Source: Chara braunii
Lineage: Eukaryota > Streptophyta > Charophyceae > Charales > Characeae
Direction: 5' to 3'
DNA length: 64,000 nucleotides
Assembly (NCBI GenBank): GCA_003427395.1
Contig: BFEA01000308.1
Coordinates: 800,537 to 864,536 of the forward strand
Below the pieces are notes generated by a model that saw only the letters and a list, made by a program, of their open reading frames with translations, searched no databases and was not told the origin of the DNA. The position numbers and the translations under genes were made by a program. Shown in pieces: positions 20,874 to 32,762 of the stretch (position 1 is its first letter; every line of letters begins with the position of its first letter).

Positions 20874-21972
20874 CCCCCCCGCTGGTTTTTTATGACTTCG
20901 GCCCTCCTCTTTGACCGTTTTCGAACAGGCGCTCTACGAGCCGATGCTACGCGCTGCGATAGTTCAAGCGAAAGGAAGAAGGGCGTGAGTTGGCGAGGGA
21001 GAGCTAGGGAGTATCGAGACGGAACAGAGTGGGCGTAGAAGTATGCATGGGTAGAGTCGGCAGTGGAAAGGGTGAGTGAACCCGGACGAAGCTCGGGCCA
21101 AGTGCATTCGGAGGAGCTGATGGGGAGAGGAAGGGCGTAGTGCTCTCCACCGCTGACAGGATCAAGAGGAGTGAGGAGTGACCCCGGCGGCTTGGTCTGG
21201 GGCGAACCGAATGGCATAAGCAGATTCAGCGCACGCGGAGTGTGTTGGAAGCTGCGAAGTGAAGCGGGCGGGCGGGCATGACGGAAAGAGAGAAGGAGTG
21301 TTTGGACATCTCGGTCGCTTCTCAGCCAATTCGGATAAAGTAAACCGCTATCTGGAGGTTTTCGGGGCGGGCGACCCTGAGTTTGTAGTTAGTTCTGAGA
21401 TTAGCTGGTTAGATCTAGGATCAGCAAGAGAAGGTGGTGCGCGAGAGCTTCGGAAGGGCGGATATGGCTGTGTGAGAAAAGCGGAGATCTCACTCGTTTC
21501 CTAGCGAAAACGAGCAAGAGAAGGGTCGAGTCGGGGGGTTTGAAGAATGGCGACCCCAAATCCGGGCTCAGGACAGGCAATAGGTTAGTAGGATAGAGGT
21601 CAGTAGAGGAAGGGGGCCACGCGAAGGTGTCGACCCGACGGCCATGGCAGAGTGGAATCGGTCGAAACCACTCGGTTCTCAATAGGATAGAGCGAACTAG
21701 GATAGTAGGTTGGGGGTTTGGGGCGCTGTAAGCACGATGGCAATGTTAGTTTTGGCTATGGGATAGTGGTTTGGCCGAGCTCGGTGGCAGGGGCTGCGCG
21801 GTGTAGAACGGATCGAGCGTGAAGTGGCAGTGACTGTGGAAATAGCGATGAATCTTCCCATTTTCTGGCGGAAGATTCATTCCTATTTTTTTTACGCATT
21901 TTTTTTTTTTTTTTCTCTCTTTTGTCTGTGCGCGTTAGGCCAGGTATAACATCAAGGTAGGTGCGAGGGAGA

Positions 21973-21974
<2 letters not shown>

Positions 21975-22027
<53 letters not shown>
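21975..22027. repeat. (GA)n in LTR2, long allele
   Basis: About 26 uninterrupted GA units at the place where LTR1 has 8-9. Confidence 0.9.
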
Positions 22028-22031
<4 letters not shown>

Positions 22032-23118
22032 GGATCGGATGAGGAGTAGCGGATCTGGACGCAAACTCGTGTCGGGTACGGGCTGTGCAGGAGGGGAAAT
22101 CGACAGGGGAAGTTGAGAGGAAGGGGTAGACTTACCTACCCTGCCACCTTAGCCGTGCTTGTTGTTTGGCTGTTGTTTGCCTTGCGCGGTTTGCTGTTTG
22201 CCTCTCCGACGACGTTAGGCAGACCCGGCCCCGTTAACAGACGGATGTAGTAAGGGGCTCAAGGGTGCTACGGAGTATAGAAGGCGGGTAGAAGGGAAAG
22301 GGCGATGCCTACCTGGCCAAGTTGTAACTGTGGCCGCGAGGTTGCCAAATCACGGTGGGCTTACAACGCACCGGCGAAATTTTATGCAGCAAGGGGAAAG
22401 ACGAAAGAGGGGCAGTTCCTTGGTCCTATGGGTGGTGGTGCATGGTAGTTTTCGGTTGATGGAGTGCTTCATCTGAGGAGTTTGGAACGTTGTCTGGGTT
22501 TTGAGGAAGACCGTGCCGGTGTTCTGCAGGTCTTCTCATCTCAAGGAAGTGGCCGCCTTTGTATACCATTGTGCTGGCGACTGCTGTGTTTTGTGCCCAC
22601 GACCGCGTCTGAGCAGTGGCCAGGCTGTGTTCAAAAGGGCTAGAACAACTCAGGAAGGCACCTCGATCCCAGCTTGTGCGGTGCCAAGAAAGGCTTGGAA
22701 CAATATGGACTGAGACGAGAAAGGGGGGAGTATCATGAGGATTTGGCCTGAGTCATGGTCAGGTTTAGTACGTGAAGAGGGACAACGGAGCGGGCTGTCT
22801 GCAGCTGTTAATCTGGTTGAGAAAACGGTCAGGTGCATTCATACGTAGGGTACTACGACAGAAAGAAGAGGGGAACAACAGGAGAGGGGCAAAGGTAGTA
22901 CCTGGTGGTGGTGTACAGGAAGTAAAATTGACAAATACTTGCCTGTATCTGTAGAAGACTTACCTACTGCATGATGCGTTGTTTGGCCTGTTAGACGGAG
23001 GAGCCTGCCTGTTAACCGCTGCCTACAGATGCCCGTTGCTGCCCATAGCTGTGTACTACGGGCATGGTGTGGATGACTGCTGCACACTGCTCTATACGGT
23101 TGCGGTGGCTGCGTATTG

Positions 23119-23640
23119 CAACAGAAAAATTTCCCAGAATTAAATAATCATTCTAGAGTAAAATTACATACTAAATTCCAAATTTTCATTCCATCTTAAA
23201 AAATGTCATTCAAATTTTAAAAATTTTCGTCTTACTTGAAAACTTTTCTTTCAAGAATCAGGTATCCCTTCTTATTTGAACTTCATGCTAGCGATGGAAT
23301 GAAAGTCTGGATGAGTTCATGAAATATTTTAATTGGACTGCCATTCTAAGTAAGGATTTTCAGTCATAAATAGGTTAATCCAATCTAAATTAGACGATAT
23401 TTGTTGTAGTAGAATGAAAGTCTAATTAAAACATTTCATAAACTCATTCAGACTTTCATTCCATCTTGAACAAATAGATGTAGTTGGAAGGGAAAGCTCA
23501 TATTTAGACGGGAACTTATCAAATTGAATTGAAAATTTTAGAATTTGACGAACATTGGAATGATAATTTATAAATATGAAGGATTTTATTTTTATGGAAT
23601 GATTTTTCAACTTTCATTTCTCATGGGAATTTTTCTGTTG
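23119..23640. mobile_element. 522-bp MITE inserted in LTR2
   Basis: LTR1 reads GCGTATTGTGCACAAG where LTR2 is interrupted. The insert begins CAACAGAAAAATT and ends AATTTTTCTGTTG, perfect inverted ends, with TG duplicated on both sides as the most economical target duplication. It is AT-rich, non-coding, and has an internal inverted repeat (about 23296-23340 against 23420-23466, around GGAATGAAAGTCTGGATGAG). The empty site in LTR1 shows insertion after the two LTRs separated. Confidence 0.85.
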
Positions 23641-24616
23641 TGTGTACAAGCTGCTGCTGCGGGCACAGACTTTTACTGTTGCCATTGACCGCCGATGCGT
23701 GCTGCTGCTGTGTTTGTTGGCTGCGGCATACGACTGCATGTTGCTGCGGGCTACGGTATGCTGCGGCATACTGTTGCATGCTGTTGTGACTGTTGTTGAT
23801 GGTTGCTTTGCTGCTGGCCACCGCTGTATGCAAGCTGCGGATGACTGTTGATAATTGCCGCTGCTGCTGGTGACTGTTGGTGATTGCTATTGTTGTTGCT
23901 GACTACCATTGAGCATCGCTGCTGCTGGTGCTTGCCGCTGTTTACTGATTCCGACTGCTGTACAACCGCGATTGAGCCGATGAGAGGTGGTGTGACTTGG
24001 GGAGCTAGTCAAGCTGGACAAGTAGGGGGTTGGTGTTGCGAGTTAGGGGGTCGCCAAGGGGTTGATTCCGGCAGTTTGACTTCAGAGGTTGGCCAAGCTG
24101 TCAATTGGCTGCCATTGCGGGGCCCTCAAGCGACTGGAGATAACAAGACCTTCTCTCGCGAGTTTGAGTGCACCCTTCTTGGATCTAAGAGTCTCAAAAC
24201 CTTCTCGATCTGCCCTTCTTACTCTAAGTCTAGTTTGTTGGTTACGAGAGGAAGGCGGCAGGCGGGATTGCAACCCGTAGGTCCGCATCAAGACTCCGTG
24301 GGGAGTCATCCCACCGATTGCGGGAGCTATGTCAGAACCTAGGCGAGGTTCTGGAGGCAGGGAACCATCAGGTAATCCATCCTTACCTGTACAACCTACG
24401 ACACCCATGTTTGCCTATCCCGCCTGTAGCTTGATTGACGTATGCATGCCTGTCCCTATGATTTGTACTTTTCCTTCAGGATATAACCAGACTAAGGAAA
24501 GGAACGCATGTATAATATCAGTTTCAACTTCTTTGCCTGATTAAAAGCAGATTGTGGGGTTGCATCTGGGGGAAGGGTGGGAGGAAGGCAGTATTGCATG
24601 AAGTTTGACCGGGTCA

Positions 24617-25360
24617 ACCAAAGGCTGGATCTGTTCCATAAGTTTGGGAAGGCCAAGTGCTGTGTTTTATTTTGTATTGCCTGGAGAACCAAACATGTTC
24701 CATAAGTTTGGGTGGTCTGGTTGCTCTGACTTGTGAGGGCTGAATGTGATTGTTTTTCAGGGACCAAGCAAGTTCCATAAGTTTGAGTGGCTTGGTCGCC
24801 GTGTTTACTTTGGGGTTTTGTCAGTTTCTTTAGTTTCTGAACGAGGAGGTCTGAGCATGTTCCATAAGTTTGGGTAGCTCAGCCTCTTCTTGTTTTGGCT
24901 TTTGGGAGAAATAAACCAAACAGAGGACCTAGACATGTTCCATAAGTTTGGGTGGTCTTGGTCCAACGCCTCGCACATGCTGGAACCAGAAGGCTATAAC
25001 TTTGTTATATCTTATTACTATATTATCTATGAACAGGCTAGTCAGACAGGGTTCCATAAGTTTGGGTGGTTTGACTATAGCTTAGCACCAACTGAAGGGA
25101 ATATTAACTAAGAATAAAACTGGGGTACGAAGGGGCAGACTGAGTCTTGAGCTGAAGATGATCGGCTCAGTTATATGCTACCTCAAAAGACTAAGTGCAG
25201 ACAATTATATAAACTTTGGATACTTAAATAGTTCAGGCCCTCAGGGCGACTAGGGAGCCCTAGTTATATGCCCAAAGAAGAGAAAAGTTGTCGTGCCCTT
25301 TGTCTGTGTATACTTCCTGGTTGGGCTAGACATGTTCCATAAGTTTGGGTGGTCTAGTCT
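24617..25360 (+). repeat. Seven stem-loop array (LTR2)
   Basis: Same order as in LTR1. Differences include pairing-neutral changes: stem 7 GTCTAGCC becomes GTCTAGTC (G-C to G-U) and stem 6 GTCTGACTA becomes GTTTGACTA (again G-U). Stem 4 is better here (CTGAGC at 24851 with GCTCAG at 24877, plus AGG/CCT outside a bulged T). One stem (5) has gained a T-T mismatch. Confidence 0.78.
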
Positions 25361-25829
25361 TATGCCCTAGGTAAGTTGGGTATAAGGGGATAAATCGCTG
25401 AAGGACTACGAACTATTGTTTGCTAAATTGACTTGGGGATGGTGAGAGCGCTTACCCTTTGTGGTTTGGCCTGCATGTGATTGAGGGGTGTCACTACCTA
25501 GTTTGAGTTTCCGTTGATAGTTCGTTGCTTTAGTTGCTCGCCACGTGCTAGAGTCATAGGAGTTAGATTCAATTCCTGCATTTTCTGAGGTAAGTTTTTT
25601 ACTTCGATCAAATTCTGCATTTTCTGGGATCTTTTATTATACTTTGGTCTTGTATAAATCTTGGTAAGCCACTTTCCCTACGGGAAGCGCTGCCGAAACT
25701 TCTACAAAACCAAAGAGTTGGTCAAGCTTTGTATTTTCCAGGGTCCAGTTCTTTGTGACTTTTTGACTGAGTATAAATCTGGATAGTCTTCTTTTTTAAA
25801 GGAAGTGCTGCCCGAATTTCTGCTAAGTT

Positions 25830-26485
25830 CAATGCGGTGGCGCCTCTTTCCTTTCTTTTTCGCCTCTGTAGCCGCATTTGGTGCTGCTCTACCTGGTCCA
25901 AACTCCCCTCCTCCACTCCTTTATTGGTAGTGGCCAAGGTGAGCTTCTCACTTTCCTCTCCGTGACTCGTCAGTTCCGAAGCTTCCGTGCCAGTAAGCGA
26001 CCCCAAGAAGATGACACACTGCGCCTCTTCAAAAATCTCGTGCACCTTCCTTGCCTTCTTCTTAAATTCATGCACGAACGCTCCAATCGTGGTAAAGCCA
26101 TCCTTGTTCATGGCTTCCAAATCAGCCATAGTCAGCTGGCTATCCCCCAGCCTGTACTTCATTAACATCCCTTCCCTGAACCTTCCCCAACTGCCATTGG
26201 CGGCATCCACAACCTTGCTCACTTCCTGATGGTGGCCATGAAGGACGTATCTCCTAATCTGCTAGAATTTCACTTCATCTGACAGCCCCATCAGCGCCTG
26301 CTCAACCAGATCCAGTCAATCGGAGACCTGTTCCCCTTTGAAATGGAACGTATCAACTTTCGGAACATTGCTCGGCGCCCTCTTACGCTTGTCTAGGGTC
26401 TCGACAAGATCGTCGAGTGTCAGGGCCTTTCTCGGGACGACGCTCCCACCTCTTGACAGCTTGGCTGACTGTCTCCTGCTCTACC
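25830..26485 (-). pseudogene. gag: gag relic of the inverted element
   Basis: The minus strand matches the first 200 or so gag residues of 14972-15590: LTLDDLVETLDKRK, VPKVDTFHFKGE, LHGHHQEVSKVVDAANGSWG, FREGMLMKYRLGDSQLTMAD, FKKKARKVHEIFEEAQCVIF. It has its own stops (in SD*LDLVEQ and KF*Q) different from those in the plus copy. It is cut at 25830, where LTR2 begins on the other strand. It is useful as an outgroup for the gag lesions in the plus copy. Confidence 0.8.
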
Positions 26486-26831
26486 TTTATGTTAAGAGAA
26501 GAAATGGAAAGCTTCATTCAGCACCTCGACCTGACATACTTCTATCAGGCTTCCTATATTGCCCCTTCTTTCCATTTGATCTAACAGGCATTACCTTTAC
26601 TCCCAAGCTTATCCTGGTGGAGTCTGCCTCTAACATGAGGCTCCTTATACTGTCTTTTCAGTCACACGATCATTTCAACTACCAATCATGTTCATTAGTA
26701 ACCAGGTCTTTCATGTGCATAACCAAACAAGGCACCATACCGCTCACTCATCGTCTATCCAATCATGCCTTATTCTCTCTCATTCCCATACTCGGATGTC
26801 GTTCCACCAGGGACAACGGTAGGCTTCTGTT

Positions 26832-26850
26832 ATCCCCGGCAACGACGCCA
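26832..26850 (-). promoter_or_regulatory. Primer-binding site of the inverted element
   Basis: On the minus strand TGGCGTCGTTGCCGGGGAT, one mismatch from the tRNA-Asp PBS and at a different base from the plus copy. It is separated from the LTR3 end by GG, as in the plus copy. Confidence 0.9.
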
Positions 26851-28734
26851 CCTGTCGAGCGCATAGGTCCGGCACCACACCAGGGCAGCGCGGGATCCTC
26901 CCGATCGCGTCACGCAGGAGTTGGTCTGAATCCTTCGTCGCGAAGATATATGGAGCTTCCATAAGCCGCTCCGGCCGAGTGCGTCAGCCATACCTCCCGC
27001 AAGCCCCTACGACAGGATAGGGCCTACACGAGGCATGACTTACCTCCACCTTACGAGAGTTGTCACCTCCCTTCGGTGGGCGTATCCCCGCCAAGCTACC
27101 AGTCCATAGTACGAAAGCTGATCAGTTGCAATCGCAGAGGTGGACCAACCGAGGGCGTTTCTCGTTCGCTGTAGCACAGGGGGTACGATCGGTAATACAC
27201 TCCTATCGGACCCGCACGCGAACCGACATCTTGGGGCGCTGAGGTCCCAAGCGGGACTTGTCGTCGGTCGACTAGGACGCATCTCACACACCACGCGCAC
27301 ACCAGTTTACGAACACAAAAAAATAAAACACGCACACACACATACGAGACGACACAACACAAACAACGCGACAACGCTCCTAGTCCCTCCGTAGCCATCC
27401 CATAACTTTCCGATGCGAAAATCGAACAGGCGTCGTGCGCAAGACTATATATAGAACCGCGCGGACGTAGGGCTAATTCATATTGATTCGCAATGCAAGC
27501 GTACGCAAGCGGTTGCAATGATGGCGTACTATGTAGTACCTATACTCATGCGGTCCCCGTTAACCTCAAGGGTCGCATTCGACACTCAATTGCTGGCTGA
27601 CACGCGCCTTAAGGGTTAATCTCTCGACGCTGGACAACCACCAAGTGCAGTTGAAGACCACACACCCTCTTCTGCACCCTGTGCAGAGTGGGTGGTACAC
27701 AGGTCCACACCTGTGGTGGCAGTCGTTTCTTACTGTCCTAGAGGTGAGCCCCACTCGAGGCCTGGACAGAAGTCAAGGGGGTTGACTTTGACGGCTGCCA
27801 CGGACTACAACGTCCAACCATGATAACTCTAAAAAGCAAAAATAGGCCGAAGGCCCTCCCCCTATCTCAGAAAACCATGACCTTGGGTACCCTTTCTAGT
27901 TGGTACCAGCGGCCTATAGTAATCCCAAACATTCTCGCCTACGTGCGAGTCCCTTAATCCCATAACCTTTGGACACTAGGACGGCGAAACGCCGCGAGCA
28001 AGATTTTTGATATAAGGTCACGCGGTTGCAAGTCAGTCTTATACCAACCGGCAATGCTAGTCATACGTGGTAATCGCGGTTCCTCATAACCATACGTATA
28101 TGTGCGATCGCAGGGAGTTAAATCCAAAATTCAAACCACAGGACATACCTGCAATCACATCAAAGAGTCAAACAAAAAGTCAACGCGTTGCACGGAGTTA
28201 ATCCCAATCACTCCCTGTGCTCATACCCCTCGCTTTAGCCATGCAAGCCCCAACCTCCTGTCCAACCAACCATAATTAAATACTTAGCACCCTTGTTAAA
28301 TGGTCATTCAATAAAAATCCGGGTGAAACCTTAATGAAACAAATAAATTCACCAAGGCTAAAGCCTTTTAGGTTGAGTATGGAGGGCGAGTTGGAACTGA
28401 GTCGTAGACCAACGAATCAGCAACCGACCTATTATCAGTGATAACAGAAGATGATTCTTGTGGGATCAAGCTGAAACTAGCCAAAATCTTGAATCAAACG
28501 GTCAAGAGGACCTGTAACGCAAGATAGACTAATTCTCATGTTAAACCTATAAGTCCTTGGAGAATAAACCCCATATCACGACCTCACTCAAAATCTTCCT
28601 AATGGACTAAGCCTGGATCTACCGCTAAACAGTGCCCAAAGCAAAGGTAGACCCTGACATAATCTCCCCTACACAGGGTGGATCGCCAGAATCGGCACCT
28701 ATCAAAATATAAGCTATCTCCTTTAAACTAAGAA

Positions 28735-29025
28735 CATTTCGGCAACGCTTCCCGTAGGAATAGTGCCTTTCCAGAATTTATATCAGTCCGAATACGAAGA
28801 CAAAAATAACCTTTAACTTTTCAAAGTCCAACTTTGTCTAACTCCCTGAATTAGCAAAAATTTGGGCAGCACTCCTTTTAGAAAAGGAGACTTTCCAAAT
28901 TTTTACTAAGCCACATATGAGATTTAGACAAGTTGAGCTTTGCAAAGTCAAAAGTTGACTAACTCCTTGGATTGGCAGAAATTTCGGCAATGCTTCCTGT
29001 AGAGAAGGTAGCTTACCAAAATTTA
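28735..29025 (-). repeat. Three larger stem-loops (LTR3)
   Basis: Counterparts of 12040-12328: about 28735-28783, 28857-28903 and 28979-29025. Outer words AAATTT and TATAAAT or equivalent are kept. Inner stems differ in sequence from LTR1 but still pair. Confidence 0.6.
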
Positions 29026-29330
29026 TACAAAGCCAAGTATAACAAACGATCCCTGAAAATGCGAGAATTGATCTAAGTAAAAAAAGACTTAGCTCAGAAA
29101 ATGCAGGAATCGAAACTAACTCCTATGGCTCTAGCACGTGGCGAACGACTAAAGCAACTACCATTCAGACTGACACTCAGACTAAGTAGTAGTCTCACTC
29201 AGTCACATGCAGGCCAAACCACAAAGGTAAGTACTCTCACCACCCCAAGTATACTTGAACAAACAATAGTTCATAATCTTACAATGATTTAACCCCTTAT
29301 ACCCAGCTTACATAAGGCGTAAGGTCAGGA

Positions 29331-30262
29331 CACCCAAACTTATGGAATGAATCTTACCTTAGCCAGACCTACAGTCGGGTCAACCAAACTTATAGAATGA
29401 GCCCAACTTAGTCAAAGTATACACAAACACAGGACACAACAACTTTTCTCTTCTTTGGGCATATGACTAGACCATTCTAGTCGCCCTGAACTGTTTAAAT
29501 AGCCAGATTATATATATATATATATATATATGACCTTAATCTTCAAAGTGGGCGTAGGACTGAGCCATTCATCTTAGAAACAATGCTCAGCCGGCCCAAG
29601 TTACCTTCAGTTATACTCTTAGTTGTACTCTCTTCAGGTTGTGATAGGCTATAGTCAGACCACCTAAACTTATAGAACAGTCTGATTAACTCGTTCATAA
29701 ATAGAATAATAATAAAGTATAGCCAAATTATAACATTGGGTTCCAACATGTGTGGACTTTGAGTCAGACCATCTGAACTTACAGAACAGTCTGACTCTCT
29801 GCCTGATTCGTTTCTCTCTGATTCAAGTTGTACGTGGCATTGGGCTGGACCACCTGAACTTACAGAACAGTCTGCCTCTTTGTCAAGTTCACTTTCTCAA
29901 AATAAAACAGGAAGAGGTTGAGCCACCTAAACTTATAGAACACCTCAGACCTCCTCGTTTGGGGACAAAAGAAACTGAGGAAAACCTAAGATAAACAAGG
30001 CGGCCAAGGCACCTGAACTTACAGAACGCGCTTGTTCCCTGACAAGTCATCCACAGTCAGCCCTCCCAAATTAGAGCAGTCAGACCACCTAAACTTATAG
30101 AACAGTCTGACCCTCCATGCAAATCACAGCACTGGATCTCCCCAAACTTATGGGGACTTCCCAACCACCAGAGCAATCAGACCCCCTAAACTTATAGAAG
30201 GGTCTGACGCTCCACTCAAATCAGAATAAACGTAGCGCTGAGTCTCCCCAAATTTATGGGGA
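29331..30262 (-). repeat. Expanded stem-loop array, about eleven units (LTR3)
   Basis: The loop reads ACTTATAGAA or ACTTATGGAA on the plus strand (TTCTATAAGTTTAGGTG on the minus strand). Clear paired units: TCAGAC/GTCTGA (29655, 29680); GAGTCAGAC/GTCTGACTC (29761, 29789); GAGGT-TGAG/CTCA-g-ACCTC (29914, 29944); GTCAGAC/GTCTGAC (30079, 30105); TCAGACCC/GGGTCTGA (30177, 30200). Two short variants are CCCCAAACTTATGGGG and CCCCAAATTTATGGGG (about 30140 and 30246). Weaker units lie near 29331, 29373, 29845 and 30003. A TA microsatellite (about 29510-29531) lies inside the array. Confidence 0.75.
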
Positions 30263-32429
30263 CCTCCCAGCCTTAATCACCCAGTCAAACCTCGTGCAAA
30301 TCAGCCCTTCATCCCGCCTTTTTCAAATGCAACTTCTTTTAACAATCTGCTTTCATACAATCAACAAAGCTGAAACTGAACTTAAATGGACAGTCATTTT
30401 ACTTAACCTGATTCAGCGTCCTGAAAGTCAAACAGAAATCAGAGTAAGGTTGCACACCATATATTCAGTCAAAGATGCAATGAGTAATACAGATAGGGGT
30501 TATAACTGGGTTTATAGAGGGAACACAATGGTTACCTTTCAATTCCCTGCCTCCAGAACTCCTCCTGAGAGTAAGAGGGATAAAAAAAGGAGGGTTTTAG
30601 ACTTTCAGATCCAAGGAAAGGTGCACTCGGACTCGCGGGAGAGGGCCTTCCAGTCTTCAGCGCCTGAGGGCCCCGGCTACCCCAGCTCATCGGGGGTAGG
30701 TACCTCATTCCCCATCTCCCTGACTCTTGTTGTTCGTAGGCGTAGCCTCATCAAACCTTGGTTCCCAGCGGGTATGTATATACCCACTTCCTCATAAACA
30801 ATTGCGGCTTGCGACCTGGGCATCAGGTAAGTATGAATTGCTTCTTCGCTTCCCTCTTCCAGCGAACAAAGACGCAGTCGGCTTCTGGCATGGCCAGGTT
30901 GAACCGCAGTTCGAGGAGCGGAGTCGGTCAATCCGCTAGGCTGAGAGCATAGGATAACGACTCAATGACGAAACATTGGTTGGGCATAGTCACAACCCGA
31001 CTGAGGGCTACGACCGAAACTATAAACTACGAGCACCTACAAACAACCGTAGCCCGCTCCTCAACAATTATGCAACCGAGAGCGAATCTTCGCCTATGAC
31101 CTGACCGGATACATCCGAGGATTGACTTAAGTTGTGCAAGTAAAATCCCCTCCTCGGACCGATAAGATGAGCGAAGCATCGTGCTCAGGTAAGTTTCCAA
31201 TCTTACATTTAAACTCACACCATCCCTATTGATATGATGCGTAAAAATTTGAATGAATCTTCCGCAAGAACGCGGACAGGTACATAGTCCGATTCAAGTC
31301 TGTTTCTGGGCATAGCCTACGATACTAACCCCGGTCGAACTAACATTATAGAGCAGAAACTAATGCTAGCACTACATTTGCCATATCAATTACTCAGGAA
31401 CAATATCTTGCTACATCTGACTCTATAAAGAATCGGGCAAGATACGAGAGTTATTCCCCTCGTCATAGCCACCTTCGTGCTTGCTCCGCGCACTAGCTTT
31501 CCTGCTAACCTCCTAATTTACTAACGCAAAGCCAAAACTAACACCGGCTCTGAGCTCGCCTATCTTAAGAACCTATACCCCGCTTCTTTCCCTACTCAAA
31601 TCCAATGACAACTCGGCGAGCTACACGGTTTCTATTCTTGCCAATTTATATTATCACGACCACTCCGCGCGGCCTTTCTTCCTACTAACCTTGATTCTAC
31701 TAACCTTTTCGGACGTTTTTCCTAAAACTGGCTTTAAATTCTCATTCGCTCTGCCCGAAACTTCCAGAATCTCATCTTCATTTGCTCGTCCCCATTGAGA
31801 AATGAGCGAACCACGCCAATCTCACTCTTTTCGTTCCCGCCTCTCTCTTCCGCCATAGCTCACGCGCAACACCTTTCCCCTCTATATCTCCCACGTTACT
31901 TTTCTTGCTAATCCGCCTCCCTCATTTGGATCGCCTTCCCTTCAATCCCCAGTCTCGACTTCTTCCCTACCTATTCCTATTGAGAGTCATGCGTGCTATC
32001 TCCTTTTTGTTGCACTTCACCCGCCATCCCCGCTGAATGTACCGAGTGTGATATCCGGGTTAGATTCACCCTACTTTTGCCTGCCTGGTGCCTTCACCCG
32101 TCGCCCCTACTGGCCCCGTCGTTGTACCCGTCGTCTCGAGCTGAGCGTTGCGCCTGTTCCCACTGCTTGCCTCTCCTCTACGCCACTGTTGCTAGCGCGA
32201 CCCAGCAGGGTCTGCCGTTCCAACCATCTCATACACGATCTTTGGTGGGAACCAGCAACCCAACTGATAAACTCCCTGCTCCTCGTCTCCTCCGCTCACT
32301 CCGGGCTCGACAACTCGGGTGCTCCGGAGCTCTGCGAGCGCCTCATAGCGCTACTCTTCGCAAGTGTCCGACTCCGACCGAGAATCGTCGACCGGGAGGT
32401 GGGAAAAAGCCAAGGGAGCCCGGTTCGCC

Positions 32430-32515
32430 TCCCTTTTATGCGTGTCCCCTTGGCGCACGGGCTAAACAGATCTTATCTATATCGCCCCAAATTTTTACAG
32501 AGGACCCGAAGGACC
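32430..32515 (-). ncRNA. U6 snRNA-like module, LTR3 distal copy
   Basis: Minus strand: GGTCCTTCGGGTCC 5' hairpin, then GGGGCGATATAGATAAGATC, GTGCGCCAAGGGGACACGCA and TAAA. All are in U6 order. It is more diverged than the copy at 32676-32762. Confidence 0.6.
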
Positions 32516-32675
32516 CTCGGCCTCAGCAGCGCCCCACGGCTCTCCGCGGCCCGAACAACCTAGATGTCGCCCCGCCTCGCGGTACTGTGTACGGATCCGG
32601 CCCTCTTATAAGGCTGGGTTCATGCAGGTACCCCTTCTGTTCGTATGTACCCGGCGCGACCCTGCGTCCACTTCC

Positions 32676-32762
32676 CTTTTGGATCTTTGCGCATCCTCCT
32701 TGCGTAGTGGCCATGCGAGTTTTCCCTGTATCGATCCAAGTTTAACAGATGTCCCGAAGGAC
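32676..32762 (-). ncRNA. U6 snRNA-like module, LTR3 proximal copy
   Basis: Minus strand: GTCCTTCGGGACATCTGTTA, then TTGGATCGATACAGGGAAAA, CTCGCATGGCC, CTACGCAAGGAGGATGCGCA and AAGATC. This tracks U6 from its 5' hairpin through CGATACAG, GCATGGCC and GCGCAAGGATGA to the 3' part. It occurs in tandem with the copy at 32430-32515, about 160 bases apart. Confidence 0.7.

Larger units (their letters stand above)
20051..25829 (+). mobile_element. LTR2, truncated at both ends, with MITE insertion
   Basis: Matches LTR1 from TGCGAATACCCT (LTR1 6985) to GCTAAGTTC (LTR1 about 12213), apart from the 522-bp insert at 23119-23640 and indels. It lacks the TGTCGG start and the last 2.4 kb of the LTR. At 25829/25830 it joins sequence of the inverted gag copy. 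It carries a U6-like module, a long GA tract and the stem-loop array. Confidence 0.8.

Noticed and set aside
31993-32745. 250-codon open frame on the plus strand
   Set aside because: It lies antisense to LTR3 over the U6-like modules, has no counterpart in LTR1 or LTR2, and shows no recognisable domain.
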